DNA from: JBASNZ01 sp049657775
Lineage (GTDB): Bacteria > Actinomycetota > Coriobacteriia > Anaerosomatales > Anaerosomataceae
Length of the DNA stretch: 46,919 nucleotides
Direction: 5' to 3'
Assembly (NCBI GenBank): GCA_049657775.1
Contig: JBASNZ010000108.1
Coordinates: 1-46,919, forward strand
A program made the translations under genes and the position numbers. Shown here piece after piece: positions 1-8,243 of this stretch. The first letter of the stretch is position 1. The number at the start of each line of letters is the position of its first letter. The notes beneath the pieces were generated by a model. The model did not search any database. It saw only the letters and a list, made by a program, of their open reading frames with translations, and was not told the DNA's origin.

Positions 1-1
1 C

Positions 2-127
2 CTGCTGGACGACGCGGACGCGAGGGCCGCGGCCGAGACCGCCGCCCTTGCTTCGGCGGCAAAGTACACATGGACGGCAGCGGCCGACGCCTTTGTCGCC
101 ATCTACGACGGCCTGCTGCGCTGCTGA
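2..127 (+). CDS. Glycosyltransferase, C-terminal fragment (cut by window edge)
   Basis: The open frame enters from the left edge and stops at TGA 125-127, leaving 41 residues. The residues ending in KYTWTAAADAFVAIYDGLL resemble the last helix of GT-B glycosyltransferases (families 1/4), where an aromatic-Trp helix packs back on the N-terminal domain before a Tyr-rich end. The neighbours are a UDP-glucose dehydrogenase and another glycosyltransferase, so a role in surface glycan assembly is likely. The donor and acceptor cannot be told from this fragment, and the family call rests only on the tail pattern and context. Confidence 0.6.
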   Translation: MLDDADARAAAETAALASAAKYTWTAAADAFVAIYDGLLRC

Positions 128-152
128 CACCGCCGAGGCCCTGTGCTACCCT
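124..152 (+). promoter_or_regulatory. Candidate sigma-70-type promoter for ugd
   Basis: A CTGACA -35 box (124-129) overlaps the stop of the upstream glycosyltransferase. A 17-bp spacer leads to TACCCT (147-152). The -35 matches consensus at five of six positions and the -10 at three, so this is a moderate prediction. It would give a leader of about 40 nt before the ugd start at 200. Confidence 0.4.
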
Positions 153-199
153 AGCGCGGGTTCCTCGGCCTCATCGGGCGCCCGGAAAGGACACCTCTC

Positions 200-1504
200 A
201 TGAGCACCGTCACAGTCGTTGGAACCGGATACGTGGGCCTCGTCACGGGTGTGTGCCTTGCACACTCGGGACACGACGTGACCTGCGTTGATATCGATCC
301 TGGCAAGATCGGGACCCTATCCGCCGGCACGAGCACCATCTACGAGCCGGGCATCGAGGACCTCCTTGCCGAGGGCATCGCCGATGGCAACCTGCGATTC
401 GCCACGCCCAAGAGCGGCTGGCGCGACCTCATCTCCGATATCACGTTCATCGCCGTCGGAACGCCGATGGCCGAGAACGGCGCGGCCGACCTGTCCGCCG
501 TCCGCACGGTTGTCGCCGCGCTTACCGAGGCCGCCGACAGACCCTTCACCCTGGTCATGAAGTCAACCGTGCCCCCGGGCACCGGCGCCGCTCTGGGCAC
601 ACGGTTCTTAAGCGATGCCGCGGTGTCGATCGGCTACGTCTCCAATCCCGAGTTCCTTCGTGAGGGTCACGCCATCGACGACTGGCTCCACACGGACCGC
701 ATCGTCCTGGGCAGTGACAGCGAGACCGGCCTTGTGGCCATGCGCGAACTCTACGCCGACATCGATGCCACCGTCGTGGCAACTGACGTGGCCAGCGCCG
801 AAACGATCAAGTACGCCTCGAACGCGTTCCTGTCCACCAAGATCTCGTTCATCAATGAGATCGCGAACCTGTGCGACTGCATCGGCGCCGATATCGACGC
901 CGTCGCCGCGGGCGTAGGACTGGACACCAGGATCGGCAGCCAGTTCCTCAAGGCCGGTATCGGTTACGGCGGGTCGTGTTTTCCCAAGGACACCCGGGCA
1001 CTCGACTTCATCGCAACGCTCAATGGCTACCAGTTCACGCTTCTCAAGGCCGTTATCGACGTGAACAACCGGCAGCGCCTGCAGCCAGTCGTCCATCTCG
1101 CGAACGCCCTTCCGGACCTCTACGATCGCTCGGTCGCGATCCTCGGTCTGGCGTTCAAGCCCAATACAGACGACGTCCGCGAGTCCCCGACGCTCGACAT
1201 CGTCCCTCTGTTGGCCGAGGAGGGCGCACGCATCCGCATCTACGACCCGGTCGCGGCCGACGTGGCCGTTGCTGGCGCTGCGCGTGTTGACTCGGTCTGG
1301 GACGCTCTCGCAGGCGCATCCGCAGCCATCGTCGTAACCGAGTGGCGGGAGTTCATCGACCTGGACTGGGCGAGGGCCCGAAGCATGATGGCGGACCCCG
1401 CGATCGTCTTCGACGGCCGCAACTGCCTTGACGCCGACGCCGTTCGGGCCGTCGGCCTCACCTATATGGCGGTCGGACGCGACGGCGCCCATCGGAACGC
1501 GTAA
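200..1504 (+). CDS. ugd: UDP-glucose 6-dehydrogenase
   Basis: Oxidises UDP-glucose to UDP-glucuronate with two NAD+ in the cytoplasm, supplying a uronic acid for acidic wall or capsular polymers. The 434-residue protein has the N-terminal Rossmann motif GTGYVGLVTG (8-17), the central helix with K204 and N208 (ETIKYASNAF), and the catalytic Cys260 in GYGGSCFPKD. The C-terminal UDP-binding domain (about 300-434) includes LGLAFKPNTDDVRESP. Length is normal for the family. ATG 200 follows an AAAGGA ribosome site. The next gene starts 9 bp downstream, so the two are probably co-transcribed. It belongs to a different subfamily from the UDP-HexNAc dehydrogenase at 8240-9535. UDP-glucose is the most likely substrate because of the GGSCFPKD signature. 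Confidence 0.93.
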   Translation: MSTVTVVGTGYVGLVTGVCLAHSGHDVTCVDIDPGKIGTLSAGTSTIYEPGIEDLLAEGIADGNLRFATPKSGWRDLISDITFIAVGTPMAENGAADLSAVRTVVAALTEAADRPFTLVMKSTVPPGTGAALGTRFLSDAAVSIGYVSNPEFLREGHAIDDWLHTDRIVLGSDSETGLVAMRELYADIDATVVATDVASAETIKYASNAFLSTKISFINEIANLCDCIGADIDAVAAGVGLDTRIGSQFLKAGIGYGGSCFPKDTRALDFIATLNGYQFTLLKAVIDVNNRQRLQPVVHLANALPDLYDRSVAILGLAFKPNTDDVRESPTLDIVPLLAEEGARIRIYDPVAADVAVAGAARVDSVWDALAGASAAIVVTEWREFIDLDWARARSMMADPAIVFDGRNCLDADAVRAVGLTYMAVGRDGAHRNA

Positions 1505-1513
1505 GCGGCCACC

Positions 1514-2731
1514 GTGCGTATCCTTTACGTACACCAGTTCTTCGCCACACGCGACTCCTCGCTCGGGCTGATCCGTTCGTACGAGTTCTCCCGCAGGTGG
1601 GTTGCAGAGGGCCACCAGGTCACCATTATCACCAGCTCCTCCCGTTTGCCCGAGGAGTTCGACCGCAAGGCGTTCATGGACGGCGAGATCGACGGTATCC
1701 GCGTGCGCTCTGTGCGCGTGCGCTACTCCAATTACATGGGGTACTTCCGGCGAATGTGGTCATTCGCGCTGTTCACGATCGGCGCAACCTGGCTCGCGAC
1801 CACCGCCGGGCGGCATGACGTGGTGTTCGCTACGTCGACGCCGCTGACGGTCGGCATCCCCGGCTGGGTCGCGGCCGCCCTTACCCGGACTCCGTTCGTC
1901 TTCGAGGTCCGCGACCTGTGGCCCGAGGCGGCCATCCAGATGGGCGCTGTCTCGCCAGGTGGACTGGTGGGGCGCACCGCCAAGGCTCTCGAGCGATTCC
2001 TGTATCACCGGTCTGCGCACGTGGTCGCGCTCTCTCCCGGGATGGTCGCCGGCGTCGTCGCCGAAGGCGTGGACCCGCAGCGTGTGCACATGGTGCCCAA
2101 CTCCTCGGACCTTGACCTGTTCATGCCGGGCCCCAAGGACACCGCGTTCCTAACGGCCCTCGGCGTGCCCGAGGGTGCGTTCGTGGTGGGTTACGCAGGT
2201 GCGATCGGCCCGTCAAACGCCGTAGAAGCCCAGGTCCCCGAAGCAGCGCGGCTCCTGCACGAGCGCGAACGCGACAGCATCGTGTTCGTGATCGCGGGAG
2301 ACGGCAAGTCGCTACCTGCGCTGAGAGAGGCTGTGGGCGACCTGCCGAACGTCCGGCTCGTCGGTTCGCTCGCCAAGCGCGACGTCCCCACCCTGACCCG
2401 CTCGGCAGACGTGCTGATGACGCTTTTCGCCGACGTTCCGATCCTGGCCACCAACTCGCCCAACAAGTTCTTTGACGGGCTGGCCTCGGGTCGACCGATG
2501 ATCGTCAACTCACCTGGCTGGACGCGCGAGCTTGTAGAGGAGAACGACTGCGGCGTGTACGTGCCCGCAGGAGACGGCGCGGCACTTGCCGACGCCATTG
2601 AGCGGTTCGCCGATGACCGCACGATGCTGGAGCGTATGGGGCGCAATGCCCGCGCGTTGGCCGAAGCGCGCTTTGGGCGCGACGAGCTTGCCGATCAGGT
2701 ACTGGCGGTGCTTGAGAGCGCTACACGCTAG
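1514..2731 (+). CDS. Glycosyltransferase family 4 (WbuB-like)
   Basis: A 405-residue GT-B enzyme. The N-terminal acceptor domain begins MRILYVHQFFATRDSS. A middle segment FEVRDLWPE (about 133-141) is typical of WbuB-type GT4 enzymes. The C-terminal donor domain has FFDGLASGRPMIVNSPGW and the following acidic loop that binds the nucleotide-sugar phosphate. Relatives transfer N-acetylated amino sugars to lipid-linked oligosaccharides at the inner membrane face; the specificity here is unknown. The start is GTG, 9 bp after ugd. The stop TAG shares the palindrome CTAG (2728-2731) with the stop of the convergent LCP gene, so the two operons end on the same four bases. Confidence 0.88.
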   Translation: MRILYVHQFFATRDSSLGLIRSYEFSRRWVAEGHQVTIITSSSRLPEEFDRKAFMDGEIDGIRVRSVRVRYSNYMGYFRRMWSFALFTIGATWLATTAGRHDVVFATSTPLTVGIPGWVAAALTRTPFVFEVRDLWPEAAIQMGAVSPGGLVGRTAKALERFLYHRSAHVVALSPGMVAGVVAEGVDPQRVHMVPNSSDLDLFMPGPKDTAFLTALGVPEGAFVVGYAGAIGPSNAVEAQVPEAARLLHERERDSIVFVIAGDGKSLPALREAVGDLPNVRLVGSLAKRDVPTLTRSADVLMTLFADVPILATNSPNKFFDGLASGRPMIVNSPGWTRELVEENDCGVYVPAGDGAALADAIERFADDRTMLERMGRNARALAEARFGRDELADQVLAVLESATR

Positions 2732-4110
2732 GGCTGCGCTGTCGACGACGTCGCAACCGACTTCCAGTCCTTGCCAACCACGACCAGAATGTCGGTACTG
2801 AAGTCGTACATCCCCCGGCTGGGCACCAGATCAGCCGCCGGCAGAGCCGCCGCCACCGCCTCCGCCATCGCCTTACCGCCGTCCTTGTAGACGACGATCG
2901 TCTTCTCGTAGACGAATTGGTTGGCGTTGCCCACCTCGGAGACGTCGAATCCTGCCCTCCTGAGGACGTCTGACGCACGTGCCGCCACACCCGAGATACC
3001 GGCGCCGTTTCGCACGGTGATGCTGATGCTCGACGGCGTTATCGCCGCTTCGGCAGTGGCCGTCTCGTCAAAAGGACGACCGTTCTCAAGCGCGTCGACC
3101 AAGAAGGCCAAGCGCTCTTCATCGGGATAGACGTACGGGCTCTTCCACTCACCTGTGAGTGTGGCGGTCTGGATGTTGTCGGGCTCGATGCCCTGGAGGG
3201 TCTGCGCGACGCGGATCATGTCCGCGACCGGCATCGTCGTGGAGACGTGCTTGGAGACACCGTTGATGACGGTCGGGATCTTGAAGAAGTTGCCCGCCTG
3301 GGTCATCTGAGCCGCGAGGGCCTTGAAGAACATCTGCTGGTGACGCATCCGGGTGAAGTCGGCATCCGGGAAGTCACGACTTCTCACGAATGTGAGCGCG
3401 TGGTACCCGTCAAGCAGCTGGTAGCCGGGCTCGATCGTCTGCGCGCTGTTATCGGGACTCATGTCGGCTTTCCAGTCGTCGATGGGCACATCGACGTCCA
3501 CCCATACTCCACCGAGCGTATCGACCGCATTCACAAAACCGCGGAAGTTGACGTCGGCGTAGTAGTTGACAGGTAGCCCCGTAAGTTCCTTGACCGTCTC
3601 AACGAGCAGCGCGTTGCCGCCGTAGAACGACGAAGCGTTGATCTTGTCCACGCCGTGCCCGGGGATCTCGACCCGCGTGTCGCGAGGGATCGAGACGAGC
3701 CACACCTTCTTGGCCTTGGGGTCCACCTTGGCCAGGATGATGGTATCAGCGCGGGAGACTGTCTCGCCCGGGCGACGATCGTTGCCGGTAAGCAGCAACG
3801 TAAAGGGCTCCGAGGCCGTACGCGTCGGCTCGTCGAGCGCCTTCTGCAACTCGGTGTCCGAGAGCGCGGCCTTACTCATGTTGCTGCCGATGGACCGGTA
3901 CCACAGATAACCGTAGGCCGCGCCGCCAACCAGCAGGATGGCAACGGCGATTCCGACGATCGCGACCCAGCGCTTGATGGTCTGCTTGCGGCGCTCGCGG
4001 TGGATGCGCATTCTGGGCGCCGCCTCGATGATCCCGTTGCCACGACGTCGGCGCGACTTCGCCTTCTTCACATCCGCTCGCCTTGGGCGAGTGCTTTGAT
4101 ACTCTTGCAT
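2728..4110 (-). CDS. LytR-CpsA-Psr (LCP) family wall-glycopolymer ligase with LytR_C domain
   Basis: LCP enzymes move lipid-linked glycopolymers onto peptidoglycan at the outer membrane face. This 460-residue protein has a very basic cytoplasmic N-terminus, one transmembrane helix (about 48-70), the LCP catalytic domain (about 102-270) and a C-terminal LytR_C domain (about 357-455). Expected polyprenyl-phosphate-binding Asp/Arg residues are visible: NDRR (110-113), SRADT (119-123) and SIPRDTRV (140-147). It is the last gene of the amino-sugar operon, 30 bp after the 2-epimerase, which suggests it attaches the polymer built from that sugar. LytR_C is common in actinobacterial LCP proteins, and its role is unclear. 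The start follows GGAGGAC immediately before ATG, a short spacing. Confidence 0.93.
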   Translation of the reverse strand: MQEYQSTRPRRADVKKAKSRRRRGNGIIEAAPRMRIHRERRKQTIKRWVAIVGIAVAILLVGGAAYGYLWYRSIGSNMSKAALSDTELQKALDEPTRTASEPFTLLLTGNDRRPGETVSRADTIILAKVDPKAKKVWLVSIPRDTRVEIPGHGVDKINASSFYGGNALLVETVKELTGLPVNYYADVNFRGFVNAVDTLGGVWVDVDVPIDDWKADMSPDNSAQTIEPGYQLLDGYHALTFVRSRDFPDADFTRMRHQQMFFKALAAQMTQAGNFFKIPTVINGVSKHVSTTMPVADMIRVAQTLQGIEPDNIQTATLTGEWKSPYVYPDEERLAFLVDALENGRPFDETATAEAAITPSSISITVRNGAGISGVAARASDVLRRAGFDVSEVGNANQFVYEKTIVVYKDGGKAMAEAVAAALPAADLVPSRGMYDFSTDILVVVGKDWKSVATSSTAQP

Positions 4111-4140
4111 GTCCTCCGCCGTCTCGCACCTTCAGGCGCG

Positions 4141-5214
4141 TTAGTCTGCGTATCGTTTCTCGAGCGCTCGCACTATCGCCTCGGCCGCACGACCATCTCC
4201 GTACACATCGGGTCGCATGTCTGGCTTGACGAGCGAGGCGACCGCGTTCGCGATCCGGGCTTCGCCGGTTCCGGCGAGCTGATTCCAGCCCAGCTCCACC
4301 GTCTCGGTCCACTCGGTCTCTTCCCGAAGCGTCACGCAGGGAATGCCGAAGAAGTAGGCCTCCTTCTGCATACCACCCGAATCGGTAAGCAAGGCATGCG
4401 CCCCTCGGAGCAGGCCCACGGTCTCCATGTACGAGAGTGGCGGAACGATGCGGATGTTCGTTGAGCTTTGCACGAGACCGAGCAGGCCGAGTGTCTCCAG
4501 GTTCTTGGTCGTGCGAGGATGCACCGCCCAGATGACCGGTCTGTCGAGGGCCGCGAACGCGGCGATGACGGACGACAGCCTCTCGGGGTTGTCGCTCGTC
4601 CCGGCGCGATGAACGGTTGCCAGGTAGTAGCCATCCATGGCGAGCCCGAACGACCGCAGCACGGCGTCGACATCGACGTTCTCGGCAAAGAACCGGGCCG
4701 TGTCGAGCATGACGTCGCCGACCAGTTCGACACCCTCGGTCACGCCCTCGACACGAAGGTTAGCGACGGCGGTACGGGTGGGGCACAACAGCAGGTCCGA
4801 GAGGTGATCGACCACGACGCGGTTGATCTCTTCTGGCATTGCCCGGTTGAACGATCGCAACCCGGCCTCCACGTGGGCGACCGGGATGTTGAGCTTGGCT
4901 GCCGCGAGACCGCCGGCGAGTGTTGTGTTGGTGTCACCGTAGACCAGCACACAGTCGGGCTCGAGCTCGGTGAGGAGATCCTCGAGCATGCCGAGCATTT
5001 CGCCGGTCTGACGACCGTGCCCCCCGGAGCCGACCGCAAGGTTGTAGTTGGGCGCGGGTATGCCGAGCTGCTCGAAGAAGACATCCGACATCTCGTAGTC
5101 GTAGTGCTGCCCGGAGTGCACGAGGATCTCCTCGTGACGCTCGCGCAGCGCGCGGCACACGGGCGCCGCCTTCACGAACTGCGGCCGGGCACCGACGATG
5201 GAGACGACCCGCAT
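4141..5214 (-). CDS. wbpI: Non-hydrolysing UDP-HexNAc 2-epimerase (WbpI/WecB family)
   Basis: A 357-residue cytoplasmic enzyme of the UDP-N-acetylglucosamine 2-epimerase fold. It starts MRVVSIVGARPQFVKAAPV; the family signatures VYGDTNTTLAG and HVEAGLRSF, the EEINR segment and the C-terminal TDSGGMQKEAYFFG nucleotide site are all visible. By sequence alone it could be WecB (UDP-GlcNAc to UDP-ManNAc). The preceding four genes form the WbpA-B-D-E set, so WbpI activity (UDP-GlcNAc3NAcA to UDP-ManNAc3NAcA) is the better inference. The aminotransferase stop and this ATG are separated by one base (TAGCATG), implying translational coupling. Confidence 0.85.
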   Translation of the reverse strand: MRVVSIVGARPQFVKAAPVCRALRERHEEILVHSGQHYDYEMSDVFFEQLGIPAPNYNLAVGSGGHGRQTGEMLGMLEDLLTELEPDCVLVYGDTNTTLAGGLAAAKLNIPVAHVEAGLRSFNRAMPEEINRVVVDHLSDLLLCPTRTAVANLRVEGVTEGVELVGDVMLDTARFFAENVDVDAVLRSFGLAMDGYYLATVHRAGTSDNPERLSSVIAAFAALDRPVIWAVHPRTTKNLETLGLLGLVQSSTNIRIVPPLSYMETVGLLRGAHALLTDSGGMQKEAYFFGIPCVTLREETEWTETVELGWNQLAGTGEARIANAVASLVKPDMRPDVYGDGRAAEAIVRALEKRYAD

Positions 5215-5215
5215 G

Positions 5216-6331
5216 CTAGCCGAGCACCGCCTTGACTACTGAAACGACCTCTTCCTGCTGCGCGCGCGTGATGCCGGGGAAAGCCGGAAGTGCGAAGGTG
5301 CGGGCGTCACAGGACTCGGCCACCGGCAGTGACGGGCGAACCCAGCTCTCGACGCCATCGAAGGCCTCCTGCTCGTGGAGCGCGAGCGGGTAGTACAGCG
5401 CGCTTCCGATGCCTGCGTCCTTGAGCGCGCCCATGATGGTCTCGGCGGACTCCGCGGACTCGGCCTTGATGATGTAGAGGTGGTAGACGGCGTCGCCGTA
5501 GTCACGGGCGACCGGGAGTTCGATACCCGGCGTGCCGGCAAGGAGCTCGTTGTAGACGGCCGCGGCAGCGCGGCGCTCCGCGTTCCATCGATCGAGGTGC
5601 GGCAACTTGACGAGCAGGACCGCGGCCTGCAGGGCGTCGAGACGCGAGTTCACGCCAAAGGCGTCGTGGAAGTACTTCTTGGACGTACCGTGGCTCGCGA
5701 TCTTGCGACACCTGGCGGCAAGCTCTGCGTCGTCGGTGGTGATGATGCCACCGTCGCCGGCGGCGCCGAGGTTCTTGCTGGGGAAGAACGAGAACGCCGC
5801 GGCTCGTGCGAGTGACCCGGCGCGCTTGCCCTTGTAGGTGGCGCCGATGGCCTGGCACGCGTCTTCAACGACGGCGATGTCGTGTCGATCGGCTATCTCG
5901 AGGAGCGGGTCCATGTCGACGCACTGTCCGAAGATGTGGACCGGGATGATCGCCTTGGTGCGCGGGGTGATGGCCGCCTCGACGAGCGAGACATCCATGT
6001 TGTAGGTGCCGCGCTCGATGTCCACGAACACCGGCGTCGCGCCGACGTAGTGGATGCACTCGACGGTTGCCCAGAACGTGAACGGCGTGGTGATGACCTC
6101 GTCGCCGGGCCCGATGCCCAGACCTGCCATGATCAAGAAGAGCGCATCGGTGCCGTTGGCGCACGGAACGGCGTACTGCGTGCCGCAGTACCCGGCGATA
6201 GCCTGCTCGAGTGCCTTTACCTTGGGCCCGCCGATGAACGCCGCATTCTCCATGATGTCGGTCATCGCAGCGTCGAGCTCACCCTTGAGCTCGCGGTACT
6301 GCGCTTTCAGATCAAGAAGAGGTACACCCAT
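5216..6331 (-). CDS. wbpE: DegT/DnrJ/EryC1/StrS aminotransferase (WbpE-like)
   Basis: A PLP enzyme of 371 residues that aminates C3 of a keto nucleotide sugar, here probably UDP-3-keto-GlcNAcA using glutamate. The PLP-binding Lys is K186 in SFFPSKNLGAAGDGG. Other family marks are CANGTDALFL (58-67), the VEDACQAIGA strand (155-164) and TTPFTFWAT near 81-89. I chose ATG 6331 because AAGGAG lies about eight bases upstream and the protein then begins MGVPLLDLKAQY, the usual family start; an in-frame extension to 6385 looks non-coding. It lies between the acetyltransferase and the epimerase, matching its step in the UDP-ManNAc3NAcA route. Confidence 0.9.
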   Translation of the reverse strand: MGVPLLDLKAQYRELKGELDAAMTDIMENAAFIGGPKVKALEQAIAGYCGTQYAVPCANGTDALFLIMAGLGIGPGDEVITTPFTFWATVECIHYVGATPVFVDIERGTYNMDVSLVEAAITPRTKAIIPVHIFGQCVDMDPLLEIADRHDIAVVEDACQAIGATYKGKRAGSLARAAAFSFFPSKNLGAAGDGGIITTDDAELAARCRKIASHGTSKKYFHDAFGVNSRLDALQAAVLLVKLPHLDRWNAERRAAAAVYNELLAGTPGIELPVARDYGDAVYHLYIIKAESAESAETIMGALKDAGIGSALYYPLALHEQEAFDGVESWVRPSLPVAESCDARTFALPAFPGITRAQQEEVVSVVKAVLG

Positions 6332-6418
6332 CGGGCCTCGCTCCTTATTCGTGTTCACGTCCAAGACTCGGATTCTCTCACGCAAGGGTGGCGGGTATCG
6401 CCTCCCGTAACGTCACCG

Positions 6419-7216
6419 TTACTGGTTCTCCAACAGTTCTTCGGGTCGGACCTCGCGCACAGGCTTGGCCGGCACGCCCATGACAAGCATCCGTGGTGCG
6501 ACGTCCCTGGTCACGACCGAGCCGGTGGCCACGAAGGCCTCCTCGCCGATCTCGATGCTGGGCAGTATATGCGAGCCCCCGCCCACGCGAGCACCGCGGC
6601 GCACGGTGCAGCCTTTGAGGTGCTTGAATCGCTCCTCGGTACGTCCCATGTAGTTGTCGTTGGTAGTAACCACCATGGGGGCGATGAACACGTCTTCCTC
6701 GAGTGTGACGTACGCGGTGATATACGCGCCGCTCTGGATCTTGGTGCGCGCCCCGATCGATGTGTCGTTCTCAACCGTGACGCCGCGGCCTACGACGACG
6801 CGGTCGCCGATGGTGCAGCGCTCGCGGACGCCGGCATTGTCGCCCACGATGCAGCCGGTGCCGAATGTGCTGCCGGCCATGAGAACCGTGTGGCTTCCGA
6901 CAGAGCACCCGTCACCCAGCACGACACCGGGCAGCACGCCGCCCTTGGCCGTCGACGTGGGACCCAACGTGGGACGCTTGCCGACGACGGCGAAGTCCGA
7001 GATGGTGCATCCGGCGCCAAGCGAGGCGCCGGGATGGATGGTCACGTGATCGCCCACGACGACGCCGTCGCCCAGCGTCACGCCCTCGCAGATGTGCACG
7101 AACGAGCCGAGGGTGACGCCCTCGCCGATGGTGGCGTCGGCATCGATGACCGAGTGAGGCGACGGGGAGAAGCGCTCGCCGATCGTGGCGCCGGGATGCA
7201 CGAGAATACCCGACAC
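6419..7216 (-). CDS. wbpD: Left-handed beta-helix acetyltransferase (WbpD-like)
   Basis: A 265-residue trimeric hexapeptide-repeat acyltransferase, with [LIV]-G-x-x-x-x repeats running through most of the chain (for example VHPGATIGE, TLGDGVVVGD, RVVVGRGVTV). Near the end, GVPAKPVREV is the usual cap of maltose/WbpD-type enzymes. It should N-acetylate UDP-GlcNAc3NA at the 3-amino group with acetyl-CoA. Relatives of the WbpD type are often near 190 residues; this one has additional N-terminal repeats. I chose GTG 7216 because GGAGGT lies 5-6 bases upstream, inside the end of the dehydrogenase gene; longer in-frame starts overlap that gene. The junction is TAGCGTG, a single-base gap. Confidence 0.85.
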   Translation of the reverse strand: MSGILVHPGATIGERFSPSPHSVIDADATIGEGVTLGSFVHICEGVTLGDGVVVGDHVTIHPGASLGAGCTISDFAVVGKRPTLGPTSTAKGGVLPGVVLGDGCSVGSHTVLMAGSTFGTGCIVGDNAGVRERCTIGDRVVVGRGVTVENDTSIGARTKIQSGAYITAYVTLEEDVFIAPMVVTTNDNYMGRTEERFKHLKGCTVRRGARVGGGSHILPSIEIGEEAFVATGSVVTRDVAPRMLVMGVPAKPVREVRPEELLENQ

Positions 7217-7217
7217 G

Positions 7218-8243
7218 CTATACCTCCACGCTGGTGGTGACCGGCGCGCCCCCGGCTGCCATGGACTCGTCCACGGCCTCCAGAACGCGCACGACACGCA
7301 GACCGTCCCGGCCGTCACTGCGAGGGGTCTCGCCTGAGCGGCAGCAGTCCAAGAAGTGTTGGACCTCGATGGAGAGCGGCTCCTTCATCTGCACCCACGG
7401 CACGCTGATGTCGCCGAAGCGCAGCTGCAGGTCCGCGCCGTAGGGCAGGGCCTCCTTGGGCTCCACGCCGCGGTCGTAGATCCAGATCTTCTCGGTGGCT
7501 TCCATGTCGTCGAATACGAGCATCTTCTTGGAGCCGACGATGGTGAGACGGCGGACCTTGTGCGGGTCGAGCCACGACACGTGGATGTTGGCCATCTTGC
7601 CGCTCGCGAAGTGCAGGTTGGCGAAGACGGTATCGTGCACGCCCTCGGTAACGTACGCGGCGCCGTTGGCGCTTACGTAATCGGGCGTCTCCCCCAGGAG
7701 ATACAGCACGATCGAGACGTCGTGCGGAGCGAGCGACCAGAACGCGTTCTCCTCGGTGCGTACCTTACCCAGGTTGAGGCGCTGCATGTAGAGGTAGAGC
7801 ACGTCGCCGAGTTCGCCGGAGGCGATGTAGTCCTTGATCCAATTGATGCCCGAGTGGTACTCCATGAGGTGTCCGACCATGAGCACCACACCCGCTGCGT
7901 CGGCGGCACGCACGAGCGACACGGAATCCGCCGAGGCGAGCGTGAGCGGCTTCTCCACAAAACAGTGCTTACCGGCCGCGATGACCTTGCTAGCGATCGC
8001 GAAGTGGCTGGGCGCCGACGAGGACACGACCACTGCGTCGAGCGCGTGATCCGCGAGCAGCGCGCCCAGATCCGTCGTGGTCTCAACGTACGGGTAGAGC
8101 GCCTTCATCTTGGAGAGGTTGGCCTCACTCAGGTCGCATACCGCCACAAGCTGGGCATCGCCGAGACGATCAAGGTTGCGAACGAGGTTGGGGCCCCAGT
8201 AACCGAATCCGACGACGCCGACACGAACGGGTGTGTCGCTCAC
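7218..8243 (-). CDS. wbpB: Gfo/Idh/MocA oxidoreductase (WbpB/WlbA-like 3-dehydrogenase)
   Basis: A 341-residue NAD-dependent dehydrogenase with the Rossmann start VRVGVVGFGYWGPNLVRN, the EKPLTLASAD motif whose Lys is catalytic in the family, and a LAPHDVSI His motif in the C-terminal domain. In the WbpB role it oxidises UDP-GlcNAcA at C3 to the 3-keto sugar for the aminotransferase. Operon order supports that step, since it is directly downstream of the 6-dehydrogenase with a 4-bp GTGA overlap (8240-8243). The start is GTG. The family is broad, so the substrate is inferred from context rather than from the sequence. Confidence 0.88.
   Translation of the reverse strand: MSDTPVRVGVVGFGYWGPNLVRNLDRLGDAQLVAVCDLSEANLSKMKALYPYVETTTDLGALLADHALDAVVVSSSAPSHFAIASKVIAAGKHCFVEKPLTLASADSVSLVRAADAAGVVLMVGHLMEYHSGINWIKDYIASGELGDVLYLYMQRLNLGKVRTEENAFWSLAPHDVSIVLYLLGETPDYVSANGAAYVTEGVHDTVFANLHFASGKMANIHVSWLDPHKVRRLTIVGSKKMLVFDDMEATEKIWIYDRGVEPKEALPYGADLQLRFGDISVPWVQMKEPLSIEVQHFLDCCRSGETPRSDGRDGLRVVRVLEAVDESMAAGGAPVTTSVEV

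Noticed and set aside
5882..7240. A 452-codon plus-strand open frame across the wbpE and wbpD genes.
   Set aside because: Antisense shadow with low-complexity His/Arg/Asp composition. The minus-strand genes have catalytic motifs and proper starts.
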